Source of the DNA: Amoebidium appalachense
Lineage: Eukaryota > Ichthyosporea
Length of the DNA: 64,000 nt
NCBI GenBank assembly: GCA_963693365.1
Contig: CAVNZM010000011.1
Coordinates: 4,340,001 to 4,404,000 of the forward strand
Direction of reading: 5' to 3'
Below the pieces are notes generated by a model. That model ran no database searches. It worked only from the letters and a program-made list of their open reading frames with translations, and had not been told where the DNA came from. Shown here piece by piece: positions 1 to 29,246 of this stretch; position 1 is the first letter of the stretch, and each line of letters starts with the position of its first letter. A program made the translations under genes and the position numbers.

Positions 1-132
1 TCAGGCAAAAATCTTCGGGAAACGTCTTGCTTTTCAATGAATGCGTTAGGCACACCCACAAGCCCTGCTCGTAAACAGCAGGGCTAACTACCCTCTTCAC
101 ACACACGGCCCACTAGGCAAAAGGATGCTCCC

Positions 133-16794
<16,662 letters not shown>

Positions 16795-17049
16795 GACAAA
16801 TTCTCACTCTCCTATCCTTTTTTTCTCTCGTTTCCCTTTTTTCTGGTGTTGTTTTTGTTCAGACTTATCTGTGTGTTGCTGTGTTTTGGTGGCTTGCAGG
16901 CAATAAGGTGAATATTGGATATTATGATCTCAAATGTGATGGGTTATATTGGCTGAGTTGATGTTTGTTGTGGCGGCGGCAATCGTTAATAACACGGCCC
17001 CCCTGGGGTGGGGTGCGATGGATGGGTGGGGTGGGAAGGATGGGGGGGT

Positions 17050-17108
<59 letters not shown>

Positions 17109-17505
17109 CTTTCCTGTGTGAGAAGTTGCGTGCCTGAACGGCTGGTTTTCTATTTCTTCTTCGATAAGTGGACATTAATTAGTAATGATTGAATTTCCTT
17201 GCAAATGATATATAGTACCCCTTGAAATGAATGGTTTTTAGTACTGCCTTGAAATGAATGATTTTCGAAATTTACCAAGTCTTGCTTGTCAGGTCGCCTG
17301 TATGTTTTTGGCTGCAGTAACCGAGGTCCCACCTTTGAAATTCATAACCCGTTGTCATATTTTCCGTTAACAGGTCTAATTGGGGCATACTATTAGCCCA
17401 GCGGAATGAAGGGCCCAATACAATCAGTAATTAAAAATAAATATATTGCACTGCATCACGTCGGACTCAAGGAGGGTATGTGTGTGTGTGTGCCTGGGGG
17501 AAGGG

Positions 17506-17553
<48 letters not shown>

Positions 17554-18075
17554 CACGGGCATTGTACTATAACAATACCGTAACGCCTGTACGTTTAGCT
17601 GCCAAGCATACTACATACGTATCGATATATAAATATAATTTCCTTGCTATATACATCATACATGTACACCCTTTTCCAGTGTGTTTCTCGAATGAGGCTG
17701 TGACGAACCATACATGCATATGTCGTCATGGTGGGTCCCGCCGCAGATTCCGTGAGCCAAACCACTGGGGGGTCAGCTGTACCGTACGCGTGAGCGGTTG
17801 TACAAAAGATTGAGTTTTGTTGAAACGTGCTTATAGCACTTACATAGTATACAAGTAATTGCTTGGCTCACCAGAAGTCAACATCACACAGCCACACCCA
17901 CTGCAAACTACATATACGGCACATGCATACATAAATCGGCGATTTACTTTTTAGCATCGTATCTCTTATAAACTGAGTTCATCGATATCTCAGCAAATTT
18001 GGGCTCTCCGTGCATCCTCCTTTCCAATTGTGCATTTAAATCATCCTGAGCGTGCCCACCTTATTTACTTAGACC
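16795..18075. other. Spacer downstream of TICRR
   Basis: Presumed 3' untranslated and intergenic DNA. It holds two G runs (57 G at about 17052-17108; about 40 G at about 17508-17550) and a short imperfect duplication (CCTTGAAATGAATG at about 17219 and 17249). I see no convincing exon. Confidence 0.5.
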
Positions 18076-18154
18076 ATGGAGGCGGTTGAGAAAGTGTGCC
18101 AGTTGCTGTGTCCAAACCCACACAAGGCCGGCCGCATGGTGAAAGCTGCCCCAG
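18076..18154 (+). CDS. Candidate alternative first coding exon (I78 gene or separate transcript)
   Basis: ATG at 18076 sits in a strong initiation context (ACCATGG), opens 26 codons and stops at a good donor (CAG|GTGAGT) in phase 1. That phase joins cleanly to the exon at 19726, giving a longer N-terminus (about 102 aa total) on the I78 protein. A second well-bounded exon-like segment (18519-18570, TTCTCAG...GAG|GTAAGG) does not keep this frame. It may be untranslated, alternative, or part of another transcript. Whether this exon is used is undecided. Confidence 0.35.
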
Positions 18155-18867
18155 GTGAGTGCACATGAAGATGCAATGGCGAAGTGGAATGGCTGGTGGA
18201 GGATGGTCCTGTGTGCGTTTGTGAACCTTCATTTTTTAGAAGGAGGGGGAAGGGGGCGGGGAGGGGAGGTTTTTTAATTAAGAGTGGAGGTGGGGTTTGG
18301 GGGAGGGATGAAAGGGGAGGGCGGATGGGGGGGAAAGGGAGGGCGGGACTCCGGTTTGACTCAATTATGTTTCTGGATCCTCTTGTTTTTGTATGTGCCA
18401 TTTTCTTGTCCTCCTTCTCTGTGTGCACTTTTGTGGACGTTAGTTTCGGCTACACAACCCCGCCGACGCCTACCGTACTTTGAATGTTGGTGTGGTTCGT
18501 TTGGATCTCTGTTCTCAGAATGCAGCGAGAAAACATGTTCTTGCACATTGTGGGCACTAAGGACGGTGAGGTAAGGGGCCACGGGGGGAAAGGGGGGGGG
18601 GGGGGGGGGGGGGGGGGTATATACAGATGAGTAAGTAGACTCTGGGATGTGTGCCTGTGGTCGCAAGCGGTTTAGAGAGAGTGCCCTGGAGTTGTTGATG
18701 CAACTGTGAGTGGGTGGGGGAGCAAGTGCTGTGTGTACATATTGTGCAGGGACCTGCTCTCACGTGTGATGACTTGGTTTACACAGTGATAGTGATAGTT
18801 CCCATAAGGTGTTTATTTTCACTTTGGCGCACACACCGTTGAGGCTTGCAGTTCCGTGTCTCGTTGT

Positions 18868-18868
18868 C

Positions 18869-18935
<67 letters not shown>

Positions 18936-18945
18936 CTGGTTGTGT
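18868..18945. repeat. (GT)n microsatellite
   Basis: GT repeat followed by a 16-bp unit, GAATCTGGTTGTGTGT, present twice in tandem. Confidence 0.9.
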
Positions 18946-19103
18946 GTGTGAATCTGGTTGTGTGTACGTGTCTCTTATTTTTCTGTCTGTATGTACGTAT
19001 GTACGTGTGTGTGCTCGCATTCACGGGGGTGCGCACTTACTCGTGTGTATATGGGTAGTTAAGTTGTTTGTTCTGTGCGGTACTTGTTGGCCCAGCTTGC
19101 GCC

Positions 19104-19130
19104 ATGCCGATAGTCAAGGTGCGAGGAGAC

Positions 19131-19165
<35 letters not shown>

Positions 19166-19273
19166 GGTCTGTGTCGGTGTGTGTGCGTGTTGTTATGTGT
19201 ATGCATGTTCTGTGTGTGTCTGCAGTTGGGGAGGGGGGGGTGGGGCAGGGGGAGGGTGGGGGAGGGGGGTGGA

Positions 19274-19309
<36 letters not shown>

Positions 19310-20121
19310 GCAATGGTTTTTGGGTCTGTGCAGATAGTTGTGCCACATATCGAAGCTTTAGGTGTGTCTTGGGGTGTGATACTTTGTGCTTGGTATTGTT
19401 CGCGTTCTTTTCCTTTTTCTAAAACTGAGTGTTTTTTACCACTAAAATATTTACCATGATTGCATATACAATTTACTTGCGAACCCTATGCGGGAAAAGT
19501 AATCGATAATTTGTTGGTTGGGTTTCTAATATGCTACCACCAACATGTTTGTGAACTATTTAGTTCTTCCCAATAATCCCTCCCCCCCCCCCCCCCCCCT
19601 CCTTCCCTCCCCCCCCTCCCTCCCCCCTCCTTCCCTCCCCCCTCCCCCCCCCCCCTCCCTTCCCTCCCCCCCCTCCCCCCACCCGCCTCCCCACCCACCC
19701 ACCCACCCACCACCCACCCACCCAGTTGTTGATGCTGGTCTTGAGCAGTATGTACACTGCATAGGCAAGAAACTGGTGAGGAAAAGTGATGAAACACCTG
19801 CTGGGCCATCCGCAAAAGAGGTATATAAAGAATATCAACCCCCCCCTCCCCCCTTCCCACCCTCTTCACTCAACAAAATGACAAAGTGTGAACACACGAA
19901 ACTCCTCCTGGGCACATTATCTGTGGTGTGCGTGCATCGTGCACAGTACACACACCCACCCAACCATGCATTCACTGCAACACACACGTACGCGCACGCA
20001 TTACGCACACACAAGCACAGATACACAAACACGGATACACACACATGCGGACAAGCACATGCACACACACACACACACACAAACTCACACAAACACCGGG
20101 GATGACACGTGCACGCACACA

Positions 20122-20192
<71 letters not shown>

Positions 20193-20580
20193 TGACACGT
20201 TTAAGACAAGTATTATGCCAGTAATTGCAAGGTGTAAACTCATTTTGGCTTCCTACACCCCTACCCCCACCACAACCACCACCACCACAACCACCATCAC
20301 AATCACAATCACCACCACCCTTCCTCAAATGCCCACCCAGCCATCATCCAAACAGCTGCACAGCCCACGTTACTTTTTTCTTTCCCCTATCCCCCTCCCC
20401 TCCTCTCCCCGGGTCTTCCCTCTACCTCCCCCCCACCAGCGCCCTCTCCCCTCCGACCCCCCTACCTCCCCCTCCATCCGTGCTACCACATCTGTTACGC
20501 ATGATTGTTTCAAGGTACATTTCTAGCATGGATCATTTAAACGGTTTATTATAGTGATGTGAGCCGAACCCTCCCTCACT

Positions 20581-20611
<31 letters not shown>

Positions 20612-21053
20612 TCCGCCCTCTCGTTTCGTCGACGAAGTGAATGGTTCGAAACTCGAGTGCTGTAGATGACTTGGCCCCCCCTGAGGATGGGCTCTGCTAT
20701 GATTCATACAGGCTGTGTGCACTCTGCATTTTTTTTGCCCGTTATCATTGTGTAATTCGGTCTCCATAACACATTCTACCCCCCCCCCCCCCCCCTCCCC
20801 CCCCCCCCCCCCCCCCCTCCTCTCCCTCTCTCCTCCCTCTCCACTAGGATAGGTGTTTTTGTGTCTGTCTCTGATATCTATTTGTAAGGACTGACACCAG
20901 AAATCCCACTCGTCGCAGGTTTATGAGAGCAAATTACCGGAAGGCTGCCGTATTCTTACCCCGGATACGATTCGAACCATGCAGTTTGTGGATGGGAGGT
21001 TAAACTTTGAGCTGGATAAGAAGGGCGTGGTTGTGAGGATATTCAAAGGATAA
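19104..21053 (+). CDS. I78-type peptidase inhibitor-like protein
   Basis: Exons 19104-19118, 19334-19361, 19726-19820 and 20919-21053 total 273 nt, a 90-aa protein. The C-terminal half, with [45 protein letters not shown] and a final Gly, follows the pattern of the I78 family (bacterial and fungal serine-peptidase inhibitors with a potato-inhibitor-I-like fold): basic stretch, R-x-L-x-P-x-x-x-x-T-M, then D-x-R-L-N-x-x-x-D-x-x-G-x-V-x-R. The first two short exons give a MPIVKIVVP start resembling fungal members, but they are inferred; a competing first exon lies at 18076-18154 in the same phase. The last two exons are the secure part. No signal peptide is seen, so a cytosolic role is likely. 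Target peptidase unknown. Confidence 0.68.
20610..20778 (-). repeat. Dispersed intronic repeat, copy R1
   Basis: Homologous in reverse complement to the copies at 24314 and 34406: GAGGATGGGCTCTGCTA, the TTCGAAACTCGAG block and the GCACTCTGCAT block. It lies in intron 3 of the I78 gene. Read along the host gene it ends in a C run at about 20779. It carries only part of the 5' half. Confidence 0.75.
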
Positions 21054-21980
21054 ACTCCTTGGTCCTATAATAATTTATTCGGGTTTTAGTCTTAGTTTAG
21101 TCGTACATAGATAACCTTTAAAGAAATCTTCTTGCATTGTCATTTACAGCGATGCCTCAGCCTGGCAACTTCATACATGCACGTTATGACTAATCAAATT
21201 AACACCTTCTGCTCATGTGCATGTGGGTACATACACCATCACCGCAAATCACACACGCCAGGCATAAAAATTATCACCTGTGAAGGTGTGTGCATGGACC
21301 GTTCTTTGATTCACAGTAGGGACTTACCGAGTTAAAACTTTGTGCAATTTCAAATAGTGTACCAGGCACCAGAGTCCCTTATCTTTATTTTTATTTTTGT
21401 TTTTATTTTTTTTATTTTCTGGCGAGTCTTCGATATCGATCATAGCCGTCTCTTCCGAGCCGGGGGCTTTCAATTGTGATTTATCTCACTGAAACATTGT
21501 GCTAGTAGTGGGTCCACACATACTCATCATCAAGTTATCCCAAGCACGTTTATTGACTTCAAATGTATTATTAGTAAATATAATGTACATGGTGTCGCTA
21601 CTCTAGACATGTGTGAGCGCACCGCATTCCGACTCTTTTTGGCTGCCTATCCCTTCATGCTCTGAACGGTAACCCGCCTACGGGTGGCTGCAAATTTAAA
21701 GTTGCAGCAAAACGTGACTGTGCAGTGTGATATCGATTTCTATTTAAAATCATTTGCGGGCAGCTAACATGGCATGCCAAATATAAGAATGTTTGTTCAC
21801 TAAGGTCATTGCATGGGCTAAATGTGTGAAACGGAAATCTGCCTCAAGCATCATGCCGTGACGTGTACACACGTTGGGTTATCTGTGCAGCTAGAAAGAA
21901 TTCATTAAGAGAGTACCACATCTGATAGCGCAACCCCTTTGGATGATTGGACAAAATGGCGATGTTCGGCAACCCATCAC
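21054..21980. other. Intergenic spacer before tRNA-Ala
   Basis: Mostly unique, AT-richer sequence with one T-rich stretch at about 21380-21420. No gene recognised. It is among the few long stretches without homopolymer runs. Confidence 0.5.
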
Positions 21981-22053
21981 GGGGGTGTAGCTCAGATGGT
22001 AGAGCGCTCGCTTAGCATGCGAGAGGCACGGGGATCGATACCCCGCACCTCCA
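21981..22053 (+). tRNA. tRNA-Ala (AGC)
   Basis: A 73-nt cloverleaf with no intron. The acceptor stem pairs GGGGGTG with CACCTCC (one G-U pair), followed by discriminator A. The D arm carries the A-box TAGCTCAGATGG. The anticodon stem CTCGC/GCGAG encloses loop TTAGCAT with anticodon AGC at 22014-22016. The T arm CGGGG-ATCGATA-CCCCG carries the B-box. Discriminator A and the G3-U70 pair, the main alanine identity element, agree with the anticodon. CCA is not encoded, as expected for eukaryotes. A TTTTT terminator is absent; TATTTTTG follows within a few bases. Confidence 0.96.
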
Positions 22054-22168
22054 CTATTTTTGTTGTTTTCTTTTGCTTTCCGGGTTGCCAAGGCCGCCTC
22101 GCATCCGTCCCTGGCTTATGACTAGGGGTTTATACACTTTTATTTGCTTGGTAGGGCCCAGCGTCGCC

Positions 22169-22243
22169 ATGTCTGACCTGCTGCGTTTTCCAGCTCAGTC
22201 CTACTGGCTAAGCGGGCTACAAAGAGAAAAGTACGACCCCAAG
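22169..22243 (+). CDS. Possible short first exon or small ORF of unknown function
   Basis: ATG in context GCCATGTC, 25 codons, then a reasonable donor AAG|GTAATG in phase 0. If unspliced it ends after 30 codons at a TAA. Downstream plus-strand segments starting at about 22827 and 22999 are open but do not join convincingly. Not recognised; may be spurious. Confidence 0.2.
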
Positions 22244-22738
22244 GTAATGCGTGACTACTAATATAGAGCTATATGATGCGCGGCATTGTTTTCCCACGAT
22301 TTATGGTGCTTCGTAGATTAAGAAAACCATGATATATATATCAACACCCGACATCTATGTACTTGATCATGATATACCGCTGAGGGGATATTCCGAGCAA
22401 AAACTCCGATACCTGAGACTGGTCTCTCTTTGCCTCGAGTAAACAGCGTAAACCCCAACAGCTTTCCCTCTGTTTCGACTGGTGCCACCGCGCCAATTGC
22501 AACTCATACCGTTGAAAAATAGAGAGCAATTGAAAATAACAGAGGCCAAGCTGAGGCCCCGGCCATCGGTCGCACATGGCAGGTCTACACTGCAAGCATA
22601 TGGTCTTGGAGCTCTCACCTTACTAAACATTTGCAATTACCGGGACAGGGTTAGACTGCACGGTCCGCCAAGCCTTCTTGTACATGTACATGTGGTTGCA
22701 CGTGCATACATGATCACTGCTTATGCCAAAGAGGGCAA

Positions 22739-22775
<37 letters not shown>

Positions 22776-22891
22776 TATCGGGATAATCTGAACAGTAGTG
22801 GTTTCTGTACTCTGTATTGTTATCAGGCAAAGGATTGCGCCTGGTCCACAGGACATGGATTGATATTTTTGCTGTTAAGTTACATATAATC

Positions 22892-22929
<38 letters not shown>

Positions 22930-22980
22930 CCCCATAAAAAAAAAAAAAAAAAAGAAAAAGAAAAAAGAAAAAGAAAGAAA
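22739..22980. repeat. G run, (CAA)n and A/G-rich tract
   Basis: G run 22739-22774, (AAC)n at about 22891-22930, then A/G-rich to about 22988. Spacer between tRNA-Ala and the NOP53 3' end. Confidence 0.9.
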
Positions 22981-23330
22981 AGAAAAGAATCACGCTGTTG
23001 CAGTGCTGAAAGTGAAAAAACGGATTTGGGTCGGAATCGGCTCGGCCGGCTACAAACTTGTTTTCATACACAGTGAAGCCAACGGCCAAACTTTTGCCTT
23101 TGAAGTACTAATCGGTCGATTTCTTTCAATAGAGCGATAAATTCAAAACAACACATCTTTGGGAGACCGTACGTTAAGCACCGTGATTTCTCTATCACAT
23201 ATACAGCAGCACCAAAAAGTTATCACAAGAAAACAGTAGTGTATATATGTGTATTAAAAACGGAGAACAATACATAGACTCAGATACCTGCAGTCTAACC
23301 CCACCACTAGCATGAAACTTCGGTGGGGGT

Positions 23331-23799
23331 CTATATCTGGTTGGGGTCGTTCTTATGGGACCGTCTCTCGTACTCTTTGAGCTTGTAGCGGCGGTGCTGT
23401 TTAACCTTACGACGAACCTCAACCAAATTTCTCTTCTGCAGGCTCCTGCAAAAATTATCATGTCAGATTAGGGAATGTAAAGAGGAAAAAATGAAGACAT
23501 CAGAATAGAACAAGATTCACCAGAATACACATGCATATGTTGCTATCACCTACAAGCGAGGATCTGTGCCTTGAGTGTGCATGTATGTACACAGATGTGT
23601 GGCATTTGGGATGTGAGGTGTGCAGGATGTGAGGTGTGCAATCAGGGGTGGGAACAGGCCAGAGTGTACTTGCATGGGTTGGAGCGCGCGCGCGCGTGTG
23701 TGTGTGCGTGCGCTCGTGTGTGGGGAAGTCAGTGGCTGGGGGGTCGGCAACAGTGGTGGGGGGAAGGTTGGTGGTGGAGGTGGGGGTGGAGGTGGAGGT

Positions 23800-23840
<41 letters not shown>

Positions 23841-23975
23841 TGGTGGTGGAGGGGGGAGGGGGGGGGGGGACAGCACTGTGTGTGTACATCTTGGTGCACA
23901 TTCGTGGCAATGTGCATATCTGTGAGCTTATAACTGTGTTTGTGTGGGCATATGTAGTGTGTGGATGCGTGGGAA

Positions 23976-24017
<42 letters not shown>

Positions 24018-25211
24018 TTGGTGTGTATTAGTCCCCCATGTGTTAAAGGCTACGACCAAGAGTGAAGGAAGAGGCAAGTATGAGATACCCTATCTAAGTG
24101 TGTAAGCGAAAGAGTTGTGCAGTGTGAGGGGGTGGAAAACTGCGACAGGTGTGTAGGAGGGATACTATAAACAGGTACACAGCAGACGAAATTCTCCAAG
24201 CGTCGCAATTTTTTTTGTTGGGGGGGGGGGGGGTTAAGGGAGGGCAGTTTGCGTGCTGACGGTGGCCTACTGGCCTACGCGCCGAAGGGAGGGGGGGGGG
24301 GGGGGGGGGGGGGTTGAATGCGTCAATAAGTACGAAGTACACAAGAACAAACGGATAACACGATGCAGAATGCAAGCCATACATAAAGAGTATGCATAAT
24401 AAGCAGAGCCCATCCTCAGGGGGGCCCACGTCATCCACAGTACCCGAGTTTCGACCTATTCACCTCGTTAACGAAACCCAACTCAGATACTGTTTCTCTT
24501 GAACATGGGTAGGTCACCCGTCTTGATCAGAGACGAGCAGGGTCTTATGCAGGCAAGGGCAGTGGGAAAGGCCGGGGGTTAAAGTTGCAGCAGTAAGCAG
24601 AAGCAAGAAAAATATAGATAGGAACTCAGGAGACGGGGCTTCTAGGAAGCTCCCCCGTTGCTCCCTAAGTCGATACTTCCCTGGCTAACATACTACACCA
24701 GCTGAAAAGAATTAAGTCCCGAAGGCCGCAGAACTCGCAAGCAGAGGGGAAAATATGAGATTTGACCCATGCCGCAGGGTAGGAACACGCTTACTAGGGC
24801 AGAACTTTATCGTCTTCGAACGGAAAGCTATGCCCCCGGATGCCAGCCGGAAATATGGTATCACCCATTGCTTTGGGCTTGAAAAAAGCCAAATCGATAG
24901 TCCGAGTTATGTTACGCCGGCGGGTAACATGCCGCATGGGTCCAAGGGAGCTGTCGCCAACAGAGCGGTGTGTGCATGCGTGCGCGTAACGCAATGTGTG
25001 AAGTGTGTCTATAGCTATGAAAGGGGGTATGCAGAAGTGGACAGATGAAGTGTGTGGAGAGAGAAACAGTAAGAAGAAAAGTAGACACCGGTGTGTGCAA
25101 CCCCGCACAACATACATACACACACAACACATAAATAAGCGAAGATTACAGGTAATCAACCAGAACAACAAATGACAAGCAAAACAACAGGCGCCAAAAA
25201 AAAAAAAAAAA

Positions 25212-25242
<31 letters not shown>

Positions 25243-27403
25243 AAAGGGGGGGGGGGGGGAGTGGAAATAAAAACACACACACACATACACACCTGAACCT
25301 ATCCTTCATTAGGCTTCCCTCCGGCTTCAGCTCCCTCAGCGACCCCGCCAGCTCCTCCGTCAACTGAACAGAAATGGGTTCCTCCACAAACTTAAAACGA
25401 GACATCCTCCCCGCAGTGTACATCTTCTGTTTCTTTCTCTCCTCCCTTCTCTCAATGTTCTTGTTCGTCACCTCTTCCTTCTCTTCCAACTTCCTCTTAA
25501 TGCTCCTCATATTGTAAATCTCGTTTTCCTTCACCTTTCCTTCCTTTTCCGCCTTTTTCTTTGCTTCCTCTTCCTTCAACCTCTTCTCCTTGTTTCTCTG
25601 CGCACGTGTCTTTCTATCCTCCGACCTTACAGCCTTCGATTCCGTCTCCCCTTCCTCCTCCCCCTCTCCCTCCTCCTCCTCTTCCTCTTCATTATCGCTA
25701 TGCAACATCAACTCTCCGTTTTCGTTCAACCTCAACTTCATCTCCTCTGTGTACTGCGAATATGGGATGGGCTTGTCTATAGCCCCTGCCTTCTCCTTCC
25801 AGTGTGCAAGTTGCTTTTCTTCCTTCTCAATGTGCCCAACAGCTGAGCCAAGTGCCGTCTGCAAGAGGAGAAAATGAAATGTGAAGTTACTTTCTGATAT
25901 CTAGCCCCGGAGGGGAGAGGGGAGGAGGAGGCGGGGGAGGAGGGGGGGGGGGGGGAGGGGAGGGGGGAGGGGGAGGGGGGAGGCGGTTTTGAATGCATGA
26001 CTGTTTTTTTTTTTTTTTTTTTTTTTTTTTTGGGGGGGGAGGGGGGGGGGGGGGGAGTGAGCCTGCTAGGGTGGCATTGCGATGTCACTGCCAAAAATCA
26101 TTCCCCCTTCTCCCCCTCCCCCCCCCCCCCCCCCCCCCCACCCCCCCCCCCGGAGGAAAAAAAAAAGCAGCCCATCTCCTGAACACACCAATACACATGC
26201 ACATACACACACATACACACACACACACACACCAAACACGTGGGTATGGGCGTCACAATGGGGGGCGCGGCTAGTGGTAGACTGACAAGGGTTACAAGGG
26301 TGCATGTGCGCATGTGTGAACTTCTGCCTTCGGCATGCAGGCATGTGCAGGCACGTGTGTGCTTTACTTTGTGTGTATATGAGTCTCTCTCTCTCTGTGT
26401 GTGTTTGTGTGTGTGGGTGCAGCATGTGTGCGTCTGTGCGTGTGTGGCACGCGCGTACGTGCACAAGTGTGTTTTCGCATGTGTGTATGCATGTATATCC
26501 GTGAAAAAAGGGTAGAAATGGGGGGGGGGGGGGGGGGGGAGGGGGAGGAGGAGGAGATTGGGGCATCTGTTTATGCCTGAAGAGTTTCGAACAACTACAA
26601 ACAAAGCATAAATTTCCAATCGACATCTCGCACACACCTGGTGATCTTCAAACGTCGGGTTGTAGCTCTGGCCGGGGTGGGCTGCCTCGACGGCAGGCAG
26701 GAGGGTGGTGGGTCTATTTTTGGTTTTGGGCATCTTGGCTGCTGGAAGCTTGTTGGGGGGGACAATGGGCTCCGCTGTGTGTGTGTATGTGTTGGGGAAG
26801 GTGGGGGGGGGAGAGGGGGGGGGTTTGCGTGTGTGTGTGCGTGCATGTGCATGTGCGTGTGCTTGTGCGTGTGCTTGTGCATGTGTGTGTGTGTGTGTGT
26901 GTGGTCAGGTGGATGAGTGAGTGTGTGTGTGTGTGTTCAGTGTGAGTAAGTGAGTGAGTGAGGGAGTGAGTGTGTGTTAAGTGAGCGAGTGATTGAGAGA
27001 AAGAGAGAGAGAGAGCGTGTGTGTGTGTAATGTGCTTAAAGGAGCAAAAGGAGCCGGAGAGAGGGGAAGGGATGGGCGAGGGGGGGGGGGGGGGGGGGGG
27101 GGGGGGGTTTGGGCGTAAGTGTTTCTGGTGTTGAAACATGGGTATTGATTGAAAGGATCAATACCCAAGGTAGAAGATAGGAAGGGGGACAGAGACGGAG
27201 ACAAGGGAAAGAGGACGCCAGGAAGAGGGCGAGGGGGGGGGGGGGGATGTGTGTCCTGGATGATTGTATATCGAGCATAGGTCGGTGATGTGCGTCAGTA
27301 CGGGTAAGTGCATGGGGGGTAAAAAGAGAGAGAGACGAGGAGGGGGGGGGAGGGGGGGAGAGCAGGAAAGGGTGAGAGGGTACCCCCGGGGGGGGGGGGG
27401 GGG

Positions 27404-27440
<37 letters not shown>

Positions 27441-27932
27441 GGGAGGGGGTTTGAACAATGTGGGATATTTTTGGACACAAAAGATGATTAAGGCTATTGT
27501 AGGACTAAACCTTCCCAATGAAAGTGTGGTCTAGAAAGGGTTACGGGGGTGTGGTAAACCTGCTCCCCCCCCATCTCTCCTTATGACTAACTCCTTCTCC
27601 CTGCCCACTCTTCTCCTGGCACACCCACGCCCAAACGCAAAACAACACCCCACATGCAAACACACACAGACACACGCAGGTGAGTCCACCCACCCACACA
27701 TTTACACACAAACATGTGCTGAGAACATGCATATCAACTAGATCACTTACTCACCTCCCTCTCTTCCCCCCCTCCCCCCCCCCCCCACCTCCCCCCCTTT
27801 CTCCCCACCACCACCACCATCACAAACACGCACACACGCACACACTCACACATCTCCCCATCTTACGTCCACCAAGCTCAGCCAACATATGCACATGGGC
27901 AGGCACTCTCACATACAGCCTAAATACGTGCA

Positions 27933-27963
<31 letters not shown>

Positions 27964-29204
27964 ACCCCCTTTCCCATCTCCCCACCAATAACAGCCACGT
28001 CTGCCACCCACACAATCACTCATCAACACAACACACACACACACACACACGTACACACCTTGCTCCTCCTTGCTCCACACATCCCTCAGATTCGTATCCC
28101 TCTTAGCCCCCACCATCGTCGCCGACGGCACTGAAACCTTTTTCATCGCTTCCTTCTTTTCCTTCTCCTCTTTCGTTGTTGGATCCCCTTTCTTTTTCGC
28201 AACCATCTGATGTCCCACGGGTTTCACTTGCGGGTTTGGATTTAGAGCCTTTTCGATTCGGAGCGGTTTCGGTTCTCTCTTTTTCCTCTTGGGGACAACA
28301 GAAGCGGATTCTGAGATTTCTTTTGGCTTCGAGTCGATCACGAAAAGTTGTTCGTCCGTTTTGTCCGTCACGCGGCCGCCCATGCGGTGAGCCAATGATT
28401 CGTCTTCCATAAACTCATCGATCTGTTTTATGTTTTACGATTTTTGTTTTTGTTCAATTTGATGGGTGGTGGTGGTGGTGTGTGCGTGTGTTTGGCGGGG
28501 GCGGGGGGGAGGGGGGAGGGAGATGAAGGGGGGGGGAGGGGAGGTGAGGGGGTGGGGGTGAGGGGGGGGGGGGGGGGTTTGTAAGTTACTGACCGGGGCA
28601 TGGTGTGAAGAGTACGACGACAAGTGCATAAAATGCAATGCACGCACGAGCACACAGCGAGTGTGCAGAACATATGCAAGGCTCACACTTAAGAGCCAGG
28701 GAGAGGGAGGATGGGGAGGGGAGGGAGGGGGGGGGGGGGGGGTGCGCTCGCGCGTGCGTGCATGCTTGTGCGTGGGGCGTGTGCGTGTTTGTGCTTTGAC
28801 TTCCTGGGGGCGGGGGGAAGGGGAAGAGGATGGGGGGAGAGGGGGGGGGGGGGGGGGGGAGGAATAGCGTGAGTAAAAGAGTGTGTGAGGGAGTGAGTGA
28901 AAGAGTCAGGAGGTGATTGTGTGTGTGTGTGCGTGTGTGTTTGTGTGTGCACGTGTGTGTGCGTGCACGTGGTGGTGATGGAAGGGCGAAAAGGGAGGAG
29001 AGGGGAGGTGGAGGAGTAGGAGGTGTTGTCAAGTGTCTAAATGTGCTTGTTTTGGGATGAAGGTATGGAGGAGGAAGAGGGGGAGGGGGGAGGGGAAGGG
29101 GGAGGAGAGGGGAGTAAGTGCTGGTCAAAATGTGCATGTCAGTGTGTGCATGTGCGTGAGAGCGTGAATGTGTAATTGTTGGAAGCGTGAAGGGAGTGTG
29201 GATG

Positions 29205-29246
<42 letters not shown>

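Noticed and set aside
24794-25292. Extension of the NOP53 exon 4 frame past its donor
   Set aside because: The frame turns into repeat-derived residues right after CAG|GTGTGT, and the NOP53 homology resumes only at 23445 after splicing.
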